NCBI GenBank assembly: GCA_003577245.1
Contig: QEVS01000003.1
Span: forward strand, 1-52,299
DNA: 52,299 bases
Source of the DNA: a bacterium
GTDB lineage: Bacteria > Chloroflexota > Dehalococcoidia > Tepidiformales > Tepidiformaceae
Reading direction: 5' to 3'
Shown: one piece after another, positions 43,061-51,405 of the stretch
Layout of the letters: every line of letters starts with the position of its first letter
How positions within the stretch are numbered: the first letter of the stretch is position 1
Position numbers and translations under genes: made by a program
The notes under the pieces: model-generated
What the model saw: the letters and a program-made list of their open reading frames with translations, nothing else
The model's database searches: none
Told to the model about the DNA's origin: nothing

Positions 43061-44709
43061 CCAGGCTGGGGCGTTGGCGTGGCTCCCCGTCGCGCCCGCG
43101 GCATCGGCGCCACGGCCTCGATCCCGGACTTTGGACGCCGGCCCTCTATCACCTCTCGAAGGCGCCGCCACTCGCGCCCGCGCATCGGGCGATACACGCC
43201 GGGGAACTGCCCCCGGAGCTCGGCTGCATGACGCCTGTACCGCTCGGCGATGGAGCCCATCGCCAGCACCGTCTCCGGCCCGAGGCGCCGCCATTCTGAC
43301 CGCGCCATTTCGTCCAGCATCGTCACGGCGATTTCCGCATCCTGGTGCAGCCCCAGCACGTCCTGGAGCGCCGTCACCCTCTGGCTGAACCCGGTCGCCG
43401 GCTTGCCGTAGATGGGCCCCACGAACTCCAGCGCGTAGCGCAGCTTCTTCGCGTCGATCCGGAGCGTGTGGTAGTCGCTCGCCGGCGACGAGCGCGTGAT
43501 GGCGTCGCCCAGCTTCCGGACCCGGCGATAGCGCTTCTCAAGGAGGTCAGGCGCGGCCGCCAGGATAGATACCTTCCCGGGGGCAAACGTGCGCGGCGGC
43601 CCACGGCGCAGCATCGCCGCAAACCGCACCACGAAGTTCTCGTAGCGCCGCGAGTCGAGCGCCGCGAGCATTCGCTGCCGCCCCGCTACCCGCCGCCGGG
43701 TCAGCAGCCCCTCGATGGCGTCGAGCGCGTGGCCCTCCTCCGCGCTGAATCCCTCGCGCCACTCCGCCATCCTCTCCAGCTGCACGTCGAGGTCGCGGAC
43801 CACGCCGAGCGCCGCCGCTACCCGGCCAAGCTCCAGGCGAACCCTCTCAAGCGCCGGGGGCAGGAAGGGCCGGAAGGCTGCCATCGCCGCCCGCAGCCGG
43901 CGCGCTGCCACCCTCATGTCATGGAGCGCTTCGATGTCTTCGCCGAGGCGCGTCCCCGCCTCGTTGGCAAGGAACACACCAAAGTGCCTTCGCATCACCG
44001 CGAAGCCCACCTCCCCGGCCGACATCTCCGGCCGGACTTCCGTGGGTCCCAGGTCCGGTGTGCGTGGCGCAGGGGCCTGCCCGGTGGCGATGAGCGCCGC
44101 CTCGAACTTCGATGGCCCTGCGGCTGTCAGCGCCGCCATCGCCACCATCACGCCCACGAAGCGCTGCGCTCGCTCCACGGTGCCGCCGCTAACCTCCACC
44201 TCCACGCGCGACAGCCGCACGGGGCCGTCCTCGCCCACCGGGATGCTCGTCTCGTCGAGCGCGATCTCGGCGACTTCGCCCTCCGCGTCGTGCAGCTGGA
44301 AGACGCGCCGCCGGGTCTCCAGCCGGAACACCTCCCGCAGCGGGCGCTTTCCCGCCGCCGCGCGGAGCAGCTCCCCGCACACTCCCGTGGCCTCGAGCAG
44401 GTCGCCACCCGGGGGTGGCTGCCCGGTGACTTCGCGCCGGGTACGTATCCCCGCCGAAGGGTCAGCCATCGACTTCAGCGTGAGCTCGGGGCCACTGTCC
44501 TTCTCACGCACGCGGCATGTGAACCCGGCCCGGTGAATGCGCCAGTCTTCGGTGTCCAGGTACGAGTCACGCAGCAGCTTCTCGGGCCCGCTGATCACCC
44601 GGTAGCCCGGCACATTGGCCGTTTCCAGCCACCGGGCCACCGGGCGCACATCCAGTGCGGCGAACTGCCACTCGATCTCAGTCTGCTCGGAGCCTGCTGC
44701 CTCAGCCAT
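43051..44709 (-). CDS. CYTH-CHAD domain protein
   Basis: This 552-residue protein has two polyphosphate-related domains. The CYTH domain (about 1-205) begins with TEIEWQF at residues 10-16, then RDSYLDTEDWRIHRAGFTCR and LTLKSM. The usual ExExK signature has Gln in place of Lys, which may weaken triphosphatase activity. The CHAD domain (about 230-510) has the basic motifs EALHDMRVAARRLRAAM and HTLRIDAKKLRYALEF that bind polyphosphate. It ends in a Pro/Arg-rich tail. The start is the ATG at 44709, 8 bases after a TATCAT. Confidence 0.88.
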   Translation of the reverse strand: MAEAAGSEQTEIEWQFAALDVRPVARWLETANVPGYRVISGPEKLLRDSYLDTEDWRIHRAGFTCRVREKDSGPELTLKSMADPSAGIRTRREVTGQPPPGGDLLEATGVCGELLRAAAGKRPLREVFRLETRRRVFQLHDAEGEVAEIALDETSIPVGEDGPVRLSRVEVEVSGGTVERAQRFVGVMVAMAALTAAGPSKFEAALIATGQAPAPRTPDLGPTEVRPEMSAGEVGFAVMRRHFGVFLANEAGTRLGEDIEALHDMRVAARRLRAAMAAFRPFLPPALERVRLELGRVAAALGVVRDLDVQLERMAEWREGFSAEEGHALDAIEGLLTRRRVAGRQRMLAALDSRRYENFVVRFAAMLRRGPPRTFAPGKVSILAAAPDLLEKRYRRVRKLGDAITRSSPASDYHTLRIDAKKLRYALEFVGPIYGKPATGFSQRVTALQDVLGLHQDAEIAVTMLDEMARSEWRRLGPETVLAMGSIAERYRRHAAELRGQFPGVYRPMRGREWRRLREVIEGRRPKSGIEAVAPMPRARRGATPTPQPGGQ

Positions 44710-44717
44710 GGGCCCCA

Positions 44718-44723
44718 ATGATA
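44718..44723 (-). promoter_or_regulatory. -10-like element near the CYTH-CHAD start
   Basis: TATCAT on the minus strand is followed by 8 bases and then the ATG, with no ribosome binding site. This is close to the leaderless spacing seen elsewhere, 2 bases longer. Confidence 0.35.
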
Positions 44724-44745
44724 GACCACGGGGTTCTGAAGGCTC

Positions 44746-45489
44746 CTAACCGCCTGCCTTCGCCACCACCTGCACCTGGAGGGTCACGTCGTCCTCCACC
44801 GAAACCATGCCGGCGATGTTCAGCACCGGGATGTTGAAGTCCGCGTACTTGAAGTTGACCGTCGCCAGCGCCGAGATGGCGTCGCCCTCCTTCTTCATCT
44901 TCACGTCCCATGTCACTTCCTTGGTCACGCCGTGGAGATCCAGCGTCCCGGTCAGCTTCATCTCCACTTCCTGGCCCGCCGGGAACTCCTTCGGGTACCC
45001 CTCCAGCTTTTTCGCCACGAAGGTCGCCTTCGGGTACTTCGCCGTCTCCAGGCCGCGCTGCTGAACCTGGTTGTCGCGCCTGCTCTGGTCGCTCCTCAAG
45101 GTGGTCAGATCAACCGTGAACTTCGATTCCTGCGCTGTATCCAGGCCATCGGCGCCCAGGTAGAAGTGCCCTTCGATCGCCTTCGTGGTCCCCTTGGCAG
45201 TCGAAGGAAGCGGCAGGTTCGCCAGCTTCTCGTCGGCGAAGTAGGCCGCCTCCGACTCCCCGGCGATGATCGCGTACTTGCGCGTGCCACCGGCAACCGT
45301 CGGCGCCGTGGACGTGCCCGCGGCCCCCGGCGTGGCCGAGCCTGACTTGACCTCCTCCGGTATATCGCGGGCGGTCGTTGCCAGCTCATTATCTGACCGG
45401 ATGAAGAACCACCAGCCGGCAGCTGCCAGGATGACGAGCAGCACTGCAGCCCCTGCAATCCGGAACGGCCACCTCATTACCAGCGACAT
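44746..45489 (-). CDS. YceI family protein, membrane anchored
   Basis: YceI proteins are lipocalin-like beta-barrels that bind isoprenoid or quinone-type ligands. The 247-residue protein has one N-terminal membrane segment (FRIAGAAVLLVILAAAGWWF), a Ser/Thr/Pro linker, and the YceI domain from about residue 80. The domain has FTVDLTTLRSDQSRRDNQVQ and the motif GTLDLHGVTKEVTWDVKMK. A GAGGG site precedes the ATG. It is divergent from the toroid-like gene, and its function is unknown. Confidence 0.88.
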   Translation of the reverse strand: MSLVMRWPFRIAGAAVLLVILAAAGWWFFIRSDNELATTARDIPEEVKSGSATPGAAGTSTAPTVAGGTRKYAIIAGESEAAYFADEKLANLPLPSTAKGTTKAIEGHFYLGADGLDTAQESKFTVDLTTLRSDQSRRDNQVQQRGLETAKYPKATFVAKKLEGYPKEFPAGQEVEMKLTGTLDLHGVTKEVTWDVKMKKEGDAISALATVNFKYADFNIPVLNIAGMVSVEDDVTLQVQVVAKAGG

Positions 45490-45626
45490 AGACGGACACC
45501 CTCACGCGAAGGTCCCCGCCGCCTGGTCCGCCGGGGCCGCTCGCAATTCTCCGTGGGACCGAGGCAATTGGCGGTAAAGCCCTGTTTCAGCTTGCCGTTG
45601 GGGTGGCCCGTCACTGTGCGCGCCGT

Positions 45627-46826
45627 ATGCTTCGCCAAATGTGGCGCGGGCTGCTGCTTACGTTCTCGTTCTGGGGCATTGGGGCCGTTGTACTGCGCGC
45701 CACCCTCATCCCGCCGCAGGTCTGCCCAACCGTTACGGCCGAAGCGGCGCTCGCCTCCGCCGATGAAGCAGCACTCTGGATTGAGCGCGCCCAGCGTCCC
45801 GATGGCACCTACCTCTACGAGTACCAGGCCCCCGACGACATCGACCTCGGCGGCTACAACATCGTCCGCCATGCCGGCGTCACCATGTCGCTCTACCAGC
45901 GCGCCGCCGAGACCGGCGACCTTCGTGACCTCCCCGCCGCCGACCGCGGCCTCGCCTGGATGACCGCCAGCCTCTACCGGCGAGACGGCTGGGCCGCCTT
46001 CCAGGGCCCCGCCGGCGGCGACCTCCAGCTCGGCGCCAGTGCACTCATGCTCGCCGCGCTCGAACAGCGCCGAATCGCCACCTCCGATACCAGCCACGAC
46101 GACCTTATGAGAGAGCTCGGCCGCTTCCTCATCGTCATGCAGCAGCCCGGCGGCGCCTTCCTCGCCAGCTGGCGGCTTGCGACCGCTCAACCCGACCCGG
46201 CCCTTCGCTCGAAGTACGCCACGGGCGAAGCCTTCTGGGCGCTGACACTCCTGCACCGCTTCTTCCCCGGGGAAGGCTGGGACCGGCCCGCGCGCGCCGT
46301 CGCACGTTACCTCTCCCTCTACCGCGACGAGGCCGAGGGGTTCGACTTCCCGCCCTGGGCCGACCAGTGGGCCGCCTACGGCCTGGCCGAGATGGCCAGC
46401 TGGCCCCTGGACGAGGACAACGTGGCCTATGCCCGCCGGCTCGCCGAGCGTTTCGGCTTTCTTGTGCGGGTGGAGTCTCAGCGCCGCCAGGACTGGTGGT
46501 CCAATCTCGTCCACGGGCGGCAGGCACGGGCAGCTGGCCTTGGCACCTGGGGCGAAGCGCTCGATTCGCTCCATCACCTGGCCTCCGTGGACCCCCGGCT
46601 GGCGCCCCTGCGGGAGAAGCTCGCCGAGCGCGCCGCCTGCGCCGCCGGCCTCCTCGCCGGCCGCCAGGTCACCGAAGCCCGGGCCGCCGATTACGGCTCT
46701 CCAGAAAGCGTTCGCGGAGCGTGGTTCACCGGAGGTATTACCCGCATGGATGACCAGCAGCACGCCCTCTCGGCGCTCGTCCGCGCCGCACCAATTCTCG
46801 CTGCCACGAAGGAAGAGCGCCGATGA
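45627..46826 (+). CDS. Membrane-anchored alpha/alpha-toroid-like protein, unknown
   Basis: This 399-residue protein has one N-terminal hydrophobic anchor (GLLLTFSFWGIGAVVLRATL). It is followed by helical repeats of terpenoid cyclase/prenyltransferase-toroid type. Examples are RPDGTYLYEYQAPDDIDLGG, YNIVRHAGVTMSLYQRA, GGDLQLGASALMLAALEQRR, KYATGEAFWALTLLHRFFPG and DQWAAYGLAEMASWPLD. No DXDD or QW catalytic motif is clear, so cyclase activity is not supported. A GTG 8 codons upstream is an alternative start. The stop overlaps the MarC-like gene by 4 bases. Confidence 0.65.
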   Translation: MLRQMWRGLLLTFSFWGIGAVVLRATLIPPQVCPTVTAEAALASADEAALWIERAQRPDGTYLYEYQAPDDIDLGGYNIVRHAGVTMSLYQRAAETGDLRDLPAADRGLAWMTASLYRRDGWAAFQGPAGGDLQLGASALMLAALEQRRIATSDTSHDDLMRELGRFLIVMQQPGGAFLASWRLATAQPDPALRSKYATGEAFWALTLLHRFFPGEGWDRPARAVARYLSLYRDEAEGFDFPPWADQWAAYGLAEMASWPLDEDNVAYARRLAERFGFLVRVESQRRQDWWSNLVHGRQARAAGLGTWGEALDSLHHLASVDPRLAPLREKLAERAACAAGLLAGRQVTEARAADYGSPESVRGAWFTGGITRMDDQQHALSALVRAAPILAATKEERR

Positions 46827-47386
46827 CCGACTACCTGCGACTTGCCGTTGTCTTCCTCCTGGCAGTGAACCCCGCGTTCGTATTTCTCTCTTACCTGCCC
46901 CCGGCCAATGGCTCCTCCCCACGGGCCCGGGTCACCGCGGCGGCCCTGGGGCTTGCGCTCGCCACAGGGCTCTATGCAGCCGCGGTTCTCGGGTCATCCC
47001 CACTGCTCGACTTCCTCGAAGTCGAACCCGAGACGTTCCGCGTCGCCGCCGGGGTTGTGCTTGCCACCATGGGCGCCCGCGCGCTCCTCCCGGCATCCTC
47101 GGCCCTCGGCGACGTGCCATCCGGGTGGCGCGCCGGCATCTACCCGCTGGCCATTCCGCTCCTCGCGGGCCCGGCGGGCCTGGTGGCAGCCCTCTCCTAC
47201 GCTGCCGATGAGAGCGCCGGCCTCACCTTCGTCGCCACCCTGCCTGCCCTCGGGGCTGCGGCCGCGCTCAGCGCGTGGGCGCCGTCGCGCTGGCGTCCTG
47301 CCTGCGCCATGGCCGCTCCTCTCGCTGCCGCGCTCCTTGTGGCGGCCGGCGCCGGCCTCATCGTCACCGGCGTTCGCGATATCTGA
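46823..47386 (+). CDS. MarC-like integral membrane protein
   Basis: This 187-residue protein has about six hydrophobic segments. RLAVVFLLAVNPAFVFLSYL at the start and YPLAIPLLAGPAGLVAALS in the middle match the MarC family, whose function is unresolved. The family's usual second half is divergent. It overlaps the preceding toroid-like gene by 4 bases, which implies coupled synthesis of a membrane pair. Confidence 0.72.
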   Translation: MTDYLRLAVVFLLAVNPAFVFLSYLPPANGSSPRARVTAAALGLALATGLYAAAVLGSSPLLDFLEVEPETFRVAAGVVLATMGARALLPASSALGDVPSGWRAGIYPLAIPLLAGPAGLVAALSYAADESAGLTFVATLPALGAAAALSAWAPSRWRPACAMAAPLAAALLVAAGAGLIVTGVRDI

Positions 47387-47393
47387 GCCGGGC

Positions 47394-47921
47394 CTACCAG
47401 CGCTCCTCGTGCACCAGCTCTTCGAGGGCCATGCGGGGCCGCCCGCCCGCTCCCCGCTCCGCCCCCTCCCCCGGGTAGCCGAAGGCGATGACGTTCGCCA
47501 CGAGGTGCCCTTCTGGCAGGCCCAGCGCAAGCCGCGCGCACTCCGCATCGTGCATCGAAGCAGGGCAGCTCGCCACGCCCTCCGACCACGCGGCCAGCAT
47601 CATGTTCTGCGCCGCCCGCCCGGCGTCGAACGGTCCCCGGAAGATCGTGAATCCGCCATCATCCCGGAACGGTTCCGGCACAAGGACAATTGCCACCGCG
47701 AATGCCGCGGCCGGCACGTGCATGGCGAATCCTCCGCAGGCGGCCAGCGCCTCTCGTCCCTCGCGTTCGCGCATGACGATGAAACGCAACGGCTGGGCGT
47801 TCTTGGCACTTCCCGCCATGCGCCCCGCCTGCAGGATTCGTGCCACCACCTCCTCGGGAACATCGAGCTCTGCGAAGGCCCGTACATCCCGCTTGCTGAC
47901 GATTGCCCGGTATGTGTCCAC
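47394..47921 (-). CDS. Nitroreductase family protein
   Basis: This is a 175-residue FMN-dependent reductase. The N-terminus has IVSKRDVRAFAELDVPEEVV, matching the (S/K)RRSxR-type FMN-phosphate site. AGSAKNAQPLRFIVM and FDAGRAAQNMMLAAWSEGV are the usual next elements, with LGLPEGHLVANVIAFGYPGE near the end. The GTG start has an AGAGG upstream. The substrate is unknown. Confidence 0.85.
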   Translation of the reverse strand: MDTYRAIVSKRDVRAFAELDVPEEVVARILQAGRMAGSAKNAQPLRFIVMREREGREALAACGGFAMHVPAAAFAVAIVLVPEPFRDDGGFTIFRGPFDAGRAAQNMMLAAWSEGVASCPASMHDAECARLALGLPEGHLVANVIAFGYPGEGAERGAGGRPRMALEELVHEERW

Positions 47922-48055
47922 GGCCTCTTCTCCCGTCCCGGCCAGTCTTGCCCTACCGGGAACGCCGGGGAGATCCTACACTCGATGAGTTCTTCCCGGC
48001 CGGGCCCGCGAACGTCCGCGCCGAATGCATACTCGAATCCCCACAGGTCTCTGCC

Positions 48056-48805
48056 ATGTCCGGACACTCCAAATGGTCAACTATCAAGCGCCAGAAGGGC
48101 GCTGCCGACGCCAAGCGAGGCGCCCTCTTCACCAAGCTCTCCCGCGAGATCATCATCGCTGCCAAGCAGGGAGGTGGCGATCCCGCCGCCAACTTCAAGC
48201 TTCGGCTCGCTATTCAGCGCGCACGGGCGCAGAACGTCCCCAACGACAACATCGAGCGCGCCATCGCCAAGGCCACCGGTGCGGGCTCCGACGAACAGCT
48301 CGACGAGATCACCTACGAAGGCTACGGCCCGGGCGGCATTGCCATCCTGGTCTCAGTCCTGACCGATAACCGGAATCGCACCGTCGCCGAAGTCCGCCAC
48401 GCCTTCACGCGCGCGGGCGGCAACCTCGGCGAGACTGGCTCGGTTGGCTGGCAGTTCGAAGCCAAGGGCGTAATCACCGTCCTCATCAACGGCCGCGACG
48501 CCGACGAGATCGCGCTCCTGGCCATCGACGCCGGTGCGGACGATGTGCAGGTCGAGGGCGAAGCCGTGGAGGTGCAGACCGCTCCGTCGGCGCTTGAGGA
48601 CGTCCGCCGCGCGCTCGAATCCGCGGGGGCTGAAATCGAGAACGCCGACTTCGCCATGGTTCCCCGGTCCACCGTGGACCTCGACGAGAAGGCCGCTCAC
48701 CAGGCGCTCCGCCTCCTCGAAGCCCTCGAGGACCTCGAAGACGTCCAGCGCGTGTACTCCAACGCCGACTTCTCCGATGAGGCTATTGCCAGTTACGCGG
48801 GATAG
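48056..48805 (+). CDS. YebC/PmpR family protein
   Basis: This 249-residue protein has the signature MSGHSKWSTIKRQKGAADAK at the start. DNIERAIAKATGAGSDEQL and YEGYGPGGIAILVSVLTDNR follow, then the typical NLGETGSVGWQFEAKG. YebC proteins are DNA-binding regulators, and some members ease translation of stalling sequences. The start is the ATG matching the family. It faces ruvC tail to tail with a 15-base gap. In many genomes yebC leads the ruvCAB operon. Confidence 0.95.
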   Translation: MSGHSKWSTIKRQKGAADAKRGALFTKLSREIIIAAKQGGGDPAANFKLRLAIQRARAQNVPNDNIERAIAKATGAGSDEQLDEITYEGYGPGGIAILVSVLTDNRNRTVAEVRHAFTRAGGNLGETGSVGWQFEAKGVITVLINGRDADEIALLAIDAGADDVQVEGEAVEVQTAPSALEDVRRALESAGAEIENADFAMVPRSTVDLDEKAAHQALRLLEALEDLEDVQRVYSNADFSDEAIASYAG

Positions 48806-48820
48806 GGCCCGGCGGTACCG

Positions 48821-49306
48821 TTAAGTCCGCGCAGCCAGCCGGCTGTGGGCCCAGTGCGTGATCGCCACCGCCAGGGCGTCCGCTGCGTCCACCGGCGCAG
48901 GGGTCGCCTTCATCGACAGCTGTAGCCGTACCATCTCCGCCACCTGGGACTTCTCGCCTCGCCCGTAGCCGGCCACGGTCTGTTTCACCACCGCCGGCGT
49001 GTACTCATGGACGTTAAGCCGGCAATCGGCCATCCCCAGGATGGCGGCGGCCCGTGCCTGCCCGAGGGCCAGCGCGCTGCGGGCGTTCTCCCCCACGAAC
49101 GAAGCCTCGATCGCCGCCGCTCCGGCCTGCCATTGCCGCGCCACCGCCGTGACGCCGTCGCGGATCGCCACAAGGCGCGTTGCCAGCGGGTCCGAAGGGC
49201 GCGTCCGCACCACCCCGTGCGTCACATGCCGGCAGTCGTCACCCTCGACATCAACCACGCCATAGCCGGTGACATTCAGGCCGGGGTCAATCCCAATGAT
49301 GCGCAT
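48821..49306 (-). CDS. ruvC: Crossover junction endodeoxyribonuclease RuvC
   Basis: RuvC cuts Holliday junctions as a dimer. The 161-residue sequence has the four acidic catalytic residues at Asp7 (GIDPGL), Glu67 (AIEASF), Asp140 and Asp143 (VDAADALAVAITH). YGRGEKSQVAEMV is the DNA-contact helix. It starts 6 bases after a TAGCAT hexamer with no ribosome binding site. RuvA and RuvB are not adjacent. Confidence 0.95.
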   Translation of the reverse strand: MRIIGIDPGLNVTGYGVVDVEGDDCRHVTHGVVRTRPSDPLATRLVAIRDGVTAVARQWQAGAAAIEASFVGENARSALALGQARAAAILGMADCRLNVHEYTPAVVKQTVAGYGRGEKSQVAEMVRLQLSMKATPAPVDAADALAVAITHWAHSRLAART

Positions 49307-49312
49307 GCCTCG

Positions 49313-49318
49313 ATGCTA
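49313..49318 (-). promoter_or_regulatory. -10 hexamer, probable leaderless promoter of ruvC
   Basis: TAGCAT on the minus strand is followed by 6 bases and then the ruvC ATG, the same geometry as at 20323 and 31614. There is no Shine-Dalgarno and no clear -35. Confidence 0.42.
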
Positions 49319-49371
49319 TCCTTCTGCGCGACGATCTCCCAGCAGCCTGTCACGCGCGGGCAGGGCCAGCC

Positions 49372-49836
49372 TCAGTACCTTCCACCCAGCTTCGAATGGT
49401 CCCAGCTGTAGATGTCGTCGACACGCACCCTCACCGTGGTTCGCTTCGCCGCCGGTCCCAGCGCCGCCTCCGGTGTCTCCGTGGGGATGGGCATCCCCTG
49501 GTACTTGTTCCCCACGAGCGACATCACCCGCGCCGTGTAGGCCACATCATCGATGAGCTCCGCCGTGCCTTCGATGACCAGGCCTTTCAGCTCGTTGTAG
49601 AGCTTCCCCGATTCGAGCATCACGCTCAGCTTCGGATTGCGGCGCAGGTTCAGGATCTTCTGGCTCTTGCGGAAGGTGGTGAAATGGATGTCCCCATCGG
49701 CCACCACGTACCACATGGCCACAAGGTGCGGGTATCCGTGGGGGCCCATTGACGCCACCTGCAGCGTCCAACCGTCTGCGATGAACTGCTCCTGCTCAGC
49801 GGGCGTGAGGGCGATGGACGCGCGTCGGCTCGGCAT
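49372..49836 (-). CDS. PPOX-class F420/flavin-dependent split-barrel protein
   Basis: This 154-residue protein is of the pyridoxamine-phosphate-oxidase-like fold. It has WTLQVASMGPHGYPHLVAMW, then DGDIHFTTFRKSQKILNLRR and NPKLSVMLESGKLYNELKGL, the usual order for F420- or FMN-binding members. The ATG has an AGGAG site 7 bases upstream; a longer open frame reads into the divergent gene and is rejected. The substrate is unknown. Confidence 0.82.
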   Translation of the reverse strand: MPSRRASIALTPAEQEQFIADGWTLQVASMGPHGYPHLVAMWYVVADGDIHFTTFRKSQKILNLRRNPKLSVMLESGKLYNELKGLVIEGTAELIDDVAYTARVMSLVGNKYQGMPIPTETPEAALGPAAKRTTVRVRVDDIYSWDHSKLGGRY

Positions 49837-49917
49837 TTTGGGCTCCTGGTCGATGCTAAGATGCCTCAGATTACACGCGCGCCCGCCCCTCCGGCGAACG
49901 CGCCCCGGAGCAAACAT

Positions 49918-50541
49918 ATGTCCGGTCCCGAGAGCCTCTTCCATGAGGGGGAGCGCGCGTTCCAGGAGCGATTCGATAGCGCCCGCCTGGCAAGTGCCGT
50001 GGGTGGCGCCACCATGCACGCCACCTTCTCCGAACGCGACAGGGCCTTCATCGAATCGCGCGATATGTTCTTCCTGGCCACCAGTGACGACCGCGGCAAC
50101 CTCGATTGCTCGTACAAGGGCGGCGACCCCGGGTTCGTCCGCATCATCGACGACACGACGCTCGCCTTCCCCTCCTACGACGGCAATGGCATGTTCATGA
50201 GCGCCGGCAACATCCTCCGGCACCCGAAGGTGGGGATGCTCTTCATCGACTGGGACACCGGCTGGCGCACCCGCGTGAACGGCAGCGCGAGCATCGACCT
50301 TGCCGACCCCCTTCTCGCCGAGTACCCGGGCGCGCAGTTCGTCGTCCGCGTCACCCCCGAGGAGGTGTTCCCCAACTGCCCGCGCTACATCCATCGCATG
50401 GCGACCGTCGAACGGTCACGCTTCGTTCCCCGACCGGGAATCGAGACGCCCGACCACGAGTGGAAGGACTATTTCGAGGACGCACTGCCCGAGGACCAGA
50501 AGGCCCGCCGCGCCGCACGAAAGGCAGCCTCCTACGAATGA
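49918..50541 (+). CDS. Pyridoxamine 5'-phosphate oxidase-like protein
   Basis: This 207-residue flavin-binding split-barrel protein has AFIESRDMFFLATSDDRGNL, DCSYKGGDPGFVRIIDDTTL, ILRHPKVGMLFIDWDT and the end FPNCPRYIHRM. The Cys-Pro-Arg-Tyr segment is typical of this PPOX subgroup. An upstream ATG (49861) would sit on a TAAGAT -10 and be outside the mRNA. The ATG at 49918 has GGAG 8 bases before it. It overlaps ppk2 by 4 bases. Confidence 0.83.
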   Translation: MSGPESLFHEGERAFQERFDSARLASAVGGATMHATFSERDRAFIESRDMFFLATSDDRGNLDCSYKGGDPGFVRIIDDTTLAFPSYDGNGMFMSAGNILRHPKVGMLFIDWDTGWRTRVNGSASIDLADPLLAEYPGAQFVVRVTPEEVFPNCPRYIHRMATVERSRFVPRPGIETPDHEWKDYFEDALPEDQKARRAARKAASYE

Positions 50542-51338
50542 GCCAGCCTCTGATCCCGCCCCATGGCCGGCACGTTGACCTGCGCGAGTACGACCCCGCC
50601 TTCACCGGCCACGTCAGCAAGGAGCAGGCTCGCGAGCGCCTCCCCGCTCTGCGCGCCCGCCTCAACGAGCTGCAGGACACCCTCTACGCCGACCGGCGCT
50701 TCGCCGTCCTCGTCGTCCTCCAGGGAATCGATACGGCCGGCAAGGACGGGACCATCAAGAGCGTCTTCCAGGATGTCGGCCCGCTGGGCTGCTCGGTTGC
50801 GAACTTCGGCGTTCCTACCGATGTGGAGCTCGCCCACGATTTCCTCTGGCGTTACCACCGCGACACCCCCGAAAAGGGGAAGTTCGTGGTCTTCAACCGC
50901 TCCCATTACGAGGCCGTGCTCGTCGAACGGGTGAAGGGCCTTGTTCCCGAGACTACCTGGCGTGCCCGTTACGACCAGATCAATGCCTTCGAACGGTTCC
51001 TTGCCGGCGAAAACGTCGTGATCATGAAGTTCTTCCTCCACATCTCACGAGACGAGCAGCGTGAGCGCCTCCAGGAACGCGTGGACAACCCGAAGAAGCA
51101 CTGGAAGTTCCGTCACGGCGACCTTGAGGAGCGCCGCAACTGGGACCAGTACCAGCTGGCCTTCGCGGACATGCTCTCGCACTGCAACCCGGCTCACGCC
51201 CCCTGGCATGTGGTCCCTGCCGACCACAAGTGGTACCGCGATGCCGTCATCGCCCAGGCCCTTGTCGACCGCCTCGAAGCGCTTGGCCTCCGGTACCCGG
51301 GGCCCTTTGAACACCTGGCAGGCATCCGGGTGGAATAG
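50538..51338 (+). CDS. ppk2: Polyphosphate kinase 2 family protein
   Basis: PPK2 transfers phosphate between polyphosphate and nucleotides. The 266-residue protein has Walker A LQGIDTAGKDGTIKSVF (61-77), the Walker B-type FVVFNRSHYEAVLVERVKG (117-135), and the lid WKFRHGDLEERRNWDQY (189-205). The length and single domain fit a class I or III enzyme. The ATG overlaps the preceding stop (ATGA). Together with the CYTH-CHAD gene 6 kb away it indicates polyphosphate metabolism. Confidence 0.92.
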   Translation: MSQPLIPPHGRHVDLREYDPAFTGHVSKEQARERLPALRARLNELQDTLYADRRFAVLVVLQGIDTAGKDGTIKSVFQDVGPLGCSVANFGVPTDVELAHDFLWRYHRDTPEKGKFVVFNRSHYEAVLVERVKGLVPETTWRARYDQINAFERFLAGENVVIMKFFLHISRDEQRERLQERVDNPKKHWKFRHGDLEERRNWDQYQLAFADMLSHCNPAHAPWHVVPADHKWYRDAVIAQALVDRLEALGLRYPGPFEHLAGIRVE

Positions 51339-51405
51339 CTCCGCCATCCGGCCTTTCGCGGAGTGTACGGAAGCGCCAGTTCCCGTACGCTTCTTGGGCA
51401 ACCAC

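Noticed and set aside
45592..45620. TTGCCG with a 17-base spacer and 6 bases before the toroid-gene ATG
   Set aside because: The -10 position reads TGTGCG, lacking the essential A and T, so I do not call a promoter despite the spacing.
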